Assembly: GCA_032622095.1 (NCBI GenBank)
Contig: CP136069.1
Location: forward strand, 33,826,194 to 33,890,193
Length of the DNA: 64,000 bases
Direction of reading: 5' to 3'
Origin: Siphonodentalium dalli
Lineage: Eukaryota > Mollusca > Scaphopoda > Gadilida > Siphonodentaliidae
A model generated the notes under the pieces. That model was not told the origin of the DNA, made no database searches, and was given only the letters and a program-made list of their open reading frames with translations. Shown here piece after piece: positions 56,795 to 64,000 of this stretch. Both the position numbers and the translations under genes were made by a program. How positions within the stretch are numbered: the stretch's first letter is position 1; every line of letters starts with the position of its first letter.

Positions 56795-57040
56795 CCCTTT
56801 GAGTGCCAGGGGCCGATATTATCGGCCCTAAACCTACACAATAAGTCTGTTAAAGAATATAATAAAATATATTAAAATTGTAAAAAATAGTAAAAAAAAA
56901 TAATTATATATATATAATTGTTAGGCCAATGCATTCTCTTATATATGCGAGGCGACCTATGGTCGACTCGCATATATAAGAGAATGCATTGGCACAGGGT
57001 ATATGGGTTGATACAAAAATCGGACCTGGCACTCAAAGGG
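56795..57040 (+). mobile_element. Palindromic piggyBac-like MITE, copy I (GTGCC-terminus type), complete
   Basis: TTAA at 56,791-56,794 and 57,041-57,044. Ends CCCTTTGAGTGCCAGG and CCTGGCACTCAAAGGG. One ~67-bp palindrome at about 56,925-56,992. Reverse orientation of the copy in LINE C (24,189-24,429). Confidence 0.92.
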
Positions 57041-59135
57041 TTAAAATAATGTTAGATAATGTGCATAATTTTAAAATCAAAACTGCTTTTAGACAGTCAG
57101 TATAGATTGTTTCTGGTTGTAAATTGACTAAATACGCGGTATGTCTATCTATGTCCAAAAATAGTGGGCATTTTATGGGGCCTAAACCAGTCTGCCCCAC
57201 CACAAATCTCCAACTTACAACCCCTGCTCATCAGCCAAACTGTGAGGTCCGGCCTGTGACCAAATGTGCCGTCCTATCGCGAAACATGCCCCTTGCATAC
57301 TATACGATACAAGTTTCCAAAAGATTAAAGGAGTATGGCCCGTGCAGATGCAAAGTAGGGTCGCTTTCAAAAAAGAGTGGTCATTTTATGGGGCTTCAAC
57401 CAGTCTGCACCACCTCAATTCTACAACTTTCAATCCCTGCTCATTGGCCAAACTGTGAGGTCCGGCCTGTGGCCAAATGTGCGTCCTATCGCGAAACATA
57501 CCCGCTTGCATATTACTGCGATAAAAGTGTCAAAATGGTAAAGAGATATGGCCCGTTCGGATGCAAAGTGCAGTCGCTTTCAAAAATAGTGGGAACTTTA
57601 TGGGGCCCCAAACAGCCTGCACAACCCCAATTCCGCAACGTTCAACCCCTGCTCATTAGCCAAACTGTGAGGTCCGGCCTGTGACCAAATGTGCCATCCT
57701 ATCGCGAAACATGCCTGCTTGCATATTAGTACGATAAAAGTATTCAAAACTTTAAATGGATATGTCTCGTTCAGATGCAAAGTACGGTCGCTCTCAAAAA
57801 TAGCGTTATGGGGTCTCAACCATTCGGCCCCACTCCAAATCTCTAACTTTCAACCCCTGCTCATTGGCCAAACTGTGAGGTCCGGTTTGCGACCAAATGT
57901 ATCGACCTATCGCTAAGCATGGCCACTTGCATATTAGTACGATAAAAGTGTCCAAAACGTTAAAGGGATATGGCCCGTGCAGATGCAAAGTACAGTCGCT
58001 TTCAAAAATAGTGGGCATTTTATGGGGGCCTCAACCAGTCTGCCCCACACCAAGTCTCCAACTTTCAATCCCTGCTCATTAGCCAAACCGTTAGGTCCAG
58101 CCTGTGACCAAATGTGCCTTCCTATCGCGAAACATGCCAACTTGCATACATGTACGATAAAAGTGTCCAAAACGTTAAAGGGATATGACACGTGCAGATG
58201 CGAATTCAAAATCAAAATCGAAGTGGAATATAAAACGGGACAGGAATGATTTTCGGGGAACAGATGAGCAACAGTGGACCCGTGCAGATGCGAATCACAA
58301 TCGCTTTCAAAAATAGTGGACATTTGATGGGGCCACGCAGTCTGCCCCACCCCAGGTCTGCAAACTTTCAACCCCTGCTCATTTGCCAAATTGTGAGGTC
58401 CGGCCTGTGACCAAATGTACCGATCTATCGCGAAGCATGCCCACTTGCATATCAGTACGATAACAGTTTCCAAAACGTTAAAGGGATATGGCCCATGCGG
58501 ATTCAAAGTACAGTCGCTTTCAAAAATAGAGGCATTTTATGTGACCTCAACCAATCTGCCCCCATCAAGTCTCCAACTTTCAACCCCTCCTCATTAGGCG
58601 AACTGTGAGTTCCGGCCTGTGACCAAATGTGCCATCCTATCGCGAAACATGCCCCTGACATACTATTACGATAAAAGTGTCCAAAATATATGGCCGATGC
58701 AGATGCTAATTACAGTCGCTTTCAAAAATAGCGGGCATTTTATGGGGCCTCAATCAGCCTGCCCCACCGCAAGTCTCCAACTTTCAACCCCTGCTCATCA
58801 GCCAAACTATGAGGTCCGGCCTGTGACCAAATGTCCCTAGATATACCTATCGCGAAGCATGCTCACTTGCATATCAGTACGATAAAGGTGTCCAAAAGGT
58901 TAAAGGGATATGGACCATCATGCAGATACAAATTAGAGTCGCTTTAAACAAAATAGTGGGCATTTTATGGGCTTCAACCAGTCTGCCCCACCCCAAGTCT
59001 CCAACTTTCAACCCAAGCTCATTAGCCAAGCTGTGAGGTCTGGCCTGTAACCAAATGTGCCGTCCTATCGCGAAACTTGGCCACTTGCATATTATTACGA
59101 TAAAAGTGTCAAAAAGGGTCAAGGGATATAGCCCT

Positions 59136-59616
59136 TGCAGACAGGGGGTGGGGTCATACACTTTTTTTCCATACAGTAGGCCGGGGTGGGTGGGTGGTTG
59201 GTTCAGCCGCGAAAAAAGTCACTTTTTTCCAAGTGGTCACAGTTTTTTCCTCTTACAACATTTCTGCAATATAATTGCCTCAAAGTGTTCAGCATCGTTG
59301 TTATGGTATGTATGACACTTTAGGTCAGGGCTTAGGGGGTGGGGGTAGTTAGTGTGGATATAGGCATAATGCTTCTCAGAAATCCCGGTTACAAACCAAC
59401 ACTAACAATTTCGTCTTTTGCATCAGATCACATTGTCAAGTACCAACGCCACTGGTTCAAGATGAAAATGGACAGCTATGACACCCATGATTAAAGTAAA
59501 TAAAAATGAATAAAGTTATTCATTTATATCATTTATGTTTACTCATTAGACCTGATCAGACAGCATAAGAGGCAAAACATGGAAATCTCATCATGCTAGA
59601 AAGTATTGAATGCTAT
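59136..59616. other. G-rich insert in satellite, no gene recognised
   Basis: GGGGTGGGG and GGGGTGGGTGGGTGG tracts with TTTTTTCC blocks, similar to the 44,980-45,560 region, then anonymous sequence. Confidence 0.5.
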
Positions 59617-59620
59617 TTAA

Positions 59621-60139
59621 AGGTGGATTATCTCTTTGTAAACATGTATTATATAGTTACCGGAGTATAAAATATTAGATTTGAATCGAAGACTCCTGTC
59701 CGGAAATGCTTCTATCAATTAATATTAATTTTATTTCGAATATTTTCTGGTCTAAAAGGGTGTGTTTGTTCAGGTAACGAACAATAGTGGTTACTGTTAA
59801 CAGTGACCAGAAATTTTATTGTACAATTTTGTCACAAATAAACGTTAATTATACTCATTATCGCTTATATCTGTGGAACAAAACAATACAAACAATCAAT
59901 CTGGGACATTTGACTTTCGGTGCGTAGCCATAGGAACAGCCCAGTGCTCTATATCGCAACATGGTATCATCTGATTGGTCTGTTCTATAAATAGACACAT
60001 AAATGGTCCCGATTTGATATTCGAAATAAAATCAATATTAATTGATAGAAGCTTGTCCGGACAGGGTATTCAGTTCATATCTATTATTTTATACCCACGC
60101 AACTATTTAAAATTTGTTATTTAAAGAGATAATCCATCT
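59621..60139. mobile_element. TTAA/AGG foldback MITE, family Q
   Basis: TTAA at 59,617-59,620 and 60,140-60,143. Ends AGGTGGATTATCTCTTTGTA and AAAGAGATAATCCATCT. The arms extend ~125 bp and share ATCAATTAATATTAATTTTA and its inverse. 519 bp, non-coding. It sits inside satellite array 2. Confidence 0.9.
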
Positions 60140-60165
60140 TTAAAGCCACATCCAGATTTGTTTTT

Positions 60166-60196
<31 letters not shown>

Positions 60197-60197
60197 G
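60166..60197. repeat. Poly(T) run
   Basis: About 30 T with one early interruption, at the right edge of the insertion in satellite array 2. It could be the poly(A) end of a minus-strand retrocopy. Confidence 0.85.
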
Positions 60198-60363
60198 GAC
60201 ACAATTTCACATCCATGCCACACACCAATTCTCCAACTTTCAACCCCTGCTCATTGGCCAAACTGTGAGGTCCGGCCTGTGACCAAATGTGCCGTCCAAT
60301 CGCGAAATATGCCCACTTGCACATTACTACGATAAAAGTGTCAATGAAAGTGTCAATGACACT

Positions 60364-61348
60364 GTAGCTCAACTTAGGTAGGGGAATAATTTAATGGTTG
60401 ACAGTAAATGGAGGAATAGGAAAGGTGCTAATTGAAATGTCTAACCTAGCTGTGCCAAAGGATTTAGTCATGCAAAGAGTAAAATCCAAGATGGCTGCTG
60501 ACGGCCATGTTTTTTGGCCGAATGACCCCAAAATTACTCGTTCCCATCTACATGTGAATATTACCATTCATGACAAATTTTATGATCAGACGAATAGTAC
60601 GACCTGTAGCCCGCGCCAATGGATTTAATTTTGAAATCCAAGATGGCCACCAACGGCCATGTTTTTTGGCCGAATGGCCCCAAAATAACTCGTTCCCATT
60701 TACATGTCAAGGTCAACAGCCATGACAAATCTCATAATGATCTGACCAAAAGTACGACGTGTAGCCTTTGCCATAGGATTTAGACATGCAAAGAGTAAAC
60801 TCCAAGATGGCTGCTGGCGGCCATGTTTTTTGGCCGAACGATGCCAAAATGACTCGTTCCCATCTACATGTCATTGTTAACATCCATGACAAATTTCATG
60901 AAGATCCGACCAAAGCTACGACCTGTAGCCCGCGCCAAAGGATTTAGTCATGCAAAGAGTAAAATCCAAGATAGCTTTTCGCGGCCATGTTTTTGGCCAA
61001 ACAACCCCAAAATCACTCGTTCCCATCTACATGTCAATATTAACATCCATGACAAATTTCATGATGATCAGGCGAACAGTACGACCTATAGCCCGCGCCA
61101 ATGGATTGAATTTTGAAATCCAAGATGGCCACCAGCGGCCATGTTTTTTGGCCAAATGACCCCGAAATGACTAGTTCCCATCTACATGTCAATGTCAACA
61201 TTCATGACAAATTTCATAAAGATTAGACCAAAGGTACGATCTGTAGCCCGCGCCAAAGGAAATTGTTGACGGACACAGACACACGGACACACGGACGACG
61301 GACGCCAACCCACGGCAATAGCTCAAACTTACAAAGTAAGTTGAGCTA
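60364..61348. mobile_element. TIR element made of ~160-bp tandem units, in satellite array 2
   Basis: Ends TAGCTCAACTTA and TAAGTTGAGCTA. Inside are five to six units of about 153-165 bp with AAATCCAAGATGGC, GGCCATGTTTTTTGGCC, ACTCGTTCCCATCTACATGT, CATGACAAATTTCATG and CGACCTGTAGCCCGCGCCAA. Near the right end is a GGACACACGGACGACGGACG tract. Satellite sequence lies on both sides. No clear TSD. Confidence 0.8.
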
Positions 61349-62339
61349 AAAATGGTAAAGAGATATGGCCCATTCCGATGCAAAGTACAGTCGCTTTCAA
61401 AAATAGTGGGCAGTTTATGGGGCCTCAACCAGCCTGCCCCACCCCAAATCTCCATCTTTCACCTATGCTCATTGGCCAAACTGTAAGATCCGGCCTTTGA
61501 CCAAATGTGCCATCCTATCGCGAAACATGCCAACTTCCATAATAATCCGATAAAAGCGTCCAAAACGTTAAAGGGATTTGGCCCGTGCAGATGCAATGTA
61601 CAGTCGCTTTCAAAAATAATGGGCAGTTTATGGGACCGCAACCAGTCTGCCCACCCCTAGTCTCCAACTGGCAACCCCTGCTCATTAGCCAAACTGCGAG
61701 GTCCGGCCTGTGAACAAATGTGCGGTCCTTTCGCGAAACATGCCGCTTGCATAATAGTACGATAAAAGTATCCAAAACGTTAAAGGGATATGGCCCGTGC
61801 AGCTGCAAAGAACAGTCGCTTTCAAAAATAGCGGGCATTTTATGGGGGCATCAACCAGTCTGCCCCACCCCAAGTCTCCCACTTTCAACCCCTGCTCATT
61901 GGCCAAACTGTGAGGTCCGAGCTGTGACAAAATGCGCCGTCCTATCCCGAAACATGCCCCCATGCATATACCTACGATAAAAGTATCCAAAACGTTAAAG
62001 GGATATGGCCCGTGCAGATGCAAAGTATATACAGTCGCTTTCAAAAATAGTGGGCATTTATGGGGGCCTCAACCAGTCTGTCTCATACCAAGTCTCCAAC
62101 TTTCAACCCCTACTCATTAGTCCAACTGTGAGGTCCGGCCTGTGACCAAATATGCATTCCTATCTCGAAATATGCCCACTTGCATATCAGGAAGATAAAA
62201 GTGTCAAAAACTGTATAGGGATATGGCATGTGCCGATGCAAAGCACAGTCGCTTTAAAAAATAGTGGGCATATTCAGGAGCCTCAACAAGCACCCAACAT
62301 TCTACCCTTGCTCATTAGCCAAACAGTGAGGTCAATCAA

Positions 62340-64000
62340 TCCATGGGTTAGAGGCATAGATCCTTCGAAAAAGTCATCAATCCCTGAGTTGTAGTTATCA
62401 ACTCTTGTGTTATAGTCATAAATCCCTGTGTTATAGTCATAAATCCCTGGGTTATAGTCATAAACCCCTGGGTTATAGTCATAAGCCCCTGGGTTATAGT
62501 CATAAACCCCTGGGTTATAGTCATCAATCCCGGGGTTATAGTCATCAATCCCTGGGTTATAGTCATAAATCCCTGGGTTATAGTCATCAATCCCTGGGTT
62601 ATAGTCATCAATCCCTGGGTTATAGTCATAAATCCCTGGGTTATAGTCATCAATCCCTGGGTTATAGTCATAAACCCCTGTGTTATAGTCATAAATCCCT
62701 CGGTTATAGTCATAAACCCCTGGGTTATAGTCATAAACCCATGGGTTATAGTCATAAATCCCTGTGTTATAGTCATAAATCCCTCGGATCTAGTCATAAA
62801 CCCCTGGGTTATAGTCATAAATCCCTGTGTTATAGTCATAAACCCCTGGGTTATAGTCATAAACCCCTGGGTTATAGTCATCAATCCCTGGGTTATAGTC
62901 ATAAACCCCTGGGTTATAGTCATAAACCCCTGGGTTATAGTCATAAACCCCTGGGTTATAGTCATAAATCCCTGTGTTATAGTCATAAATCCCTGTGTTA
63001 TAGTCATAAACCCCTGGGTTATAGTCATAAATCCCTGTGTTATAGTCATAAACCCCTGGGTTATAGTCATAAACCCCTGGGTTATAGTCATAAACCCCTG
63101 GGTTATAGTCATCAATCCCGGGGTTATAGTCATCAATCCCTGGGTTATAGTCATAAATCCCTCGGTTATAGTCATAAATACATGGGTTATAGTCATAAAC
63201 CCCTGGGTTATAGTCATCAATCCCTGGGTTATAGTCATAAACCCCTGGGTTTTAGTCATAAACCCCTGGGTTATAGTCATAAACCCCTGGGTTATAGTCA
63301 TAAACCCCTGGGTTATAGTCATAAACCCCTGGGTTATAGTCATAAACCCCTGGGTTATAGTCATAAACCCCTGGGATTTAGTCATAAATACATGGGTTAT
63401 AGTCATAAACCCCTGGGTTATAGTCATAAACCCCTGGGTTATAGTCATAAACCCCTGGGTTATAGTCATAAACCCCTGGGTTATAGTCATCAATCCCGGG
63501 GTTATAGTCATCAATCCCTGGGTTATAGTAAATCCCTCGGTTATAGTCATAAATACATGGGTTATAGTCATAAACCCCTGGGTTATAGTCATCAATCCAT
63601 GGGTTATAGTCATAAATCCCTGGGTTATAGTCATAAACCCCTGGGTTTTAGTCATAAATCCCTCGGATCTAGTCATAAATCCCTGGGTTATAGTCATAAA
63701 TCCCTGGGTTATAGTCATCAACCCCTGGGTTATAGTCATCAATCCCTGGTTTATAGTCACCAATCCCTGGGTTATAGTCATCAATCCCTGGGTTAGAGGC
63801 ATAAATCCTTCAAAACAGTCATCAATCCCTGAGTTGTCATCAATCCTTGTGTTATAGTCATCAATCCCTGGGTTATAGTCACCAATCCATGGGTTAGATG
63901 CATATTCTTCGAAAATGTCATCAAAAGTCATCAAAGTTATCAACTCTTGTGTAATAGTCATAAATCCCTGTGTTATAGTCATAAATCCCTGGGTTATAGT
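62340..64000. repeat. 21-bp minisatellite, about 75 units, runs off the window
   Basis: Unit ATAAACCCCTGGGTTATAGTC and variants (ATCAATCCC, ATAAATCCCT, CCCGGGG). 21 bp is a multiple of three and the unit has no stop in two opposite frames. Hence a 463-codon plus frame (YSHKPLG repeats) and a 544-codon minus frame (MTITQGF repeats). Higher-order blocks recur, for example the series around 63,100, 63,480 and 62,520 with the CCCGGGG variant followed by two ATCAATCCC units. No splice or promoter context, so treated as non-coding. Confidence 0.92.

Larger units (their letters stand above)
57121..62335 (+). repeat. ~210-bp satellite array 2, interrupted
   Basis: Same monomer as array 1. Satellite parts are 57,121-59,140 (about nine to ten monomers, one with an inserted ~50-bp block at 58,205-58,262), 60,206-60,345 and 61,349-62,335 (about five monomers). 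Interruptions: 59,141-60,205 and 60,364-61,348. Open frames in it read through the repeats on both strands and are not genes. Confidence 0.9.

Noticed and set aside
57124-62120. Open frames of 60-190 codons in the satellite
   Set aside because: They recur with the monomer, occur on both strands and are broken between monomers.
62348-63982. A 544-codon minus-strand and a 463-codon plus-strand ORF as real genes
   Set aside because: Both are direct products of a 21-bp repeat; no non-repeat coding, splice or promoter context is visible.

Overview
This is eukaryotic, metazoan DNA, most likely from a marine invertebrate. The one host gene I can name is an intron-containing alpha-tubulin gene on the minus strand (about 31,886-36,311). 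Its introns fall right after the initiator ATG and in codon 76. Almost everything else is transposable elements, their fragments, satellites and microsatellites. The DNA is AT-rich. I see no rRNA, tRNA, CRISPR array or prokaryotic operon. The phylum cannot be fixed from the sequence alone: CR1/L2-like LINEs, Tx1/L1-like LINEs, FLYWCH-MULEs and abundant TTAA foldback MITEs occur in several phyla.

Layout. 1-3,690: decayed CR1/L2-like LINE on the minus strand, split by a palindromic MITE. 3,690-10,730: largely anonymous, with a 1.4-kb inverted-repeat element (7,988-9,412) and MITE pieces. 10,778-16,345: decayed two-ORF LINE with an acidic, GAT-rich ORF1. 16,866-21,005: ~210-bp satellite array cut by two dated insertions, a 5'-truncated LINE with target-site duplication (TSD) and a 1.8-kb composite element with 5-bp TSD. 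22,090-26,030: better preserved CR1/L2-like LINE encoding a 2A-like D-I-E-K-N-P-G-P motif. 26,690-31,010: one old LINE copy broken by at least five later insertions and a tandem expansion. 31,886-36,311: alpha-tubulin, whose 3.07-kb second intron carries a MITE, a 44-bp and a 31-bp minisatellite and a LINE scrap. 36,840-39,010: two fragments of another LINE family, each with a long GAT array. 39,340-47,320: foldback MITEs flanked by TTAA. 47,408-53,213: 5.8-kb MULE-like transposon (perfect 8-bp TSD, ~113-bp TIRs, FLYWCH finger plus transposase C-terminus). It contains a second, Foldback/NOF-like MULE whose ends are inverted minisatellites, and that one contains a third element. 54,690-55,800: tandem array. 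57,121-62,335: second ~210-bp satellite array, again interrupted. 62,340-64,000: 21-bp minisatellite open on both strands.

No gene set works together as a pathway. The coherent story is layered transposition: several TSDs can be read exactly, so the order of insertions can be reconstructed. The most unusual items are the three-deep MULE nest, the palindrome-bearing MITEs in which one ~67-bp palindrome sits in two families with different termini, the composite element in the satellite, and the 2A-bearing LINE.
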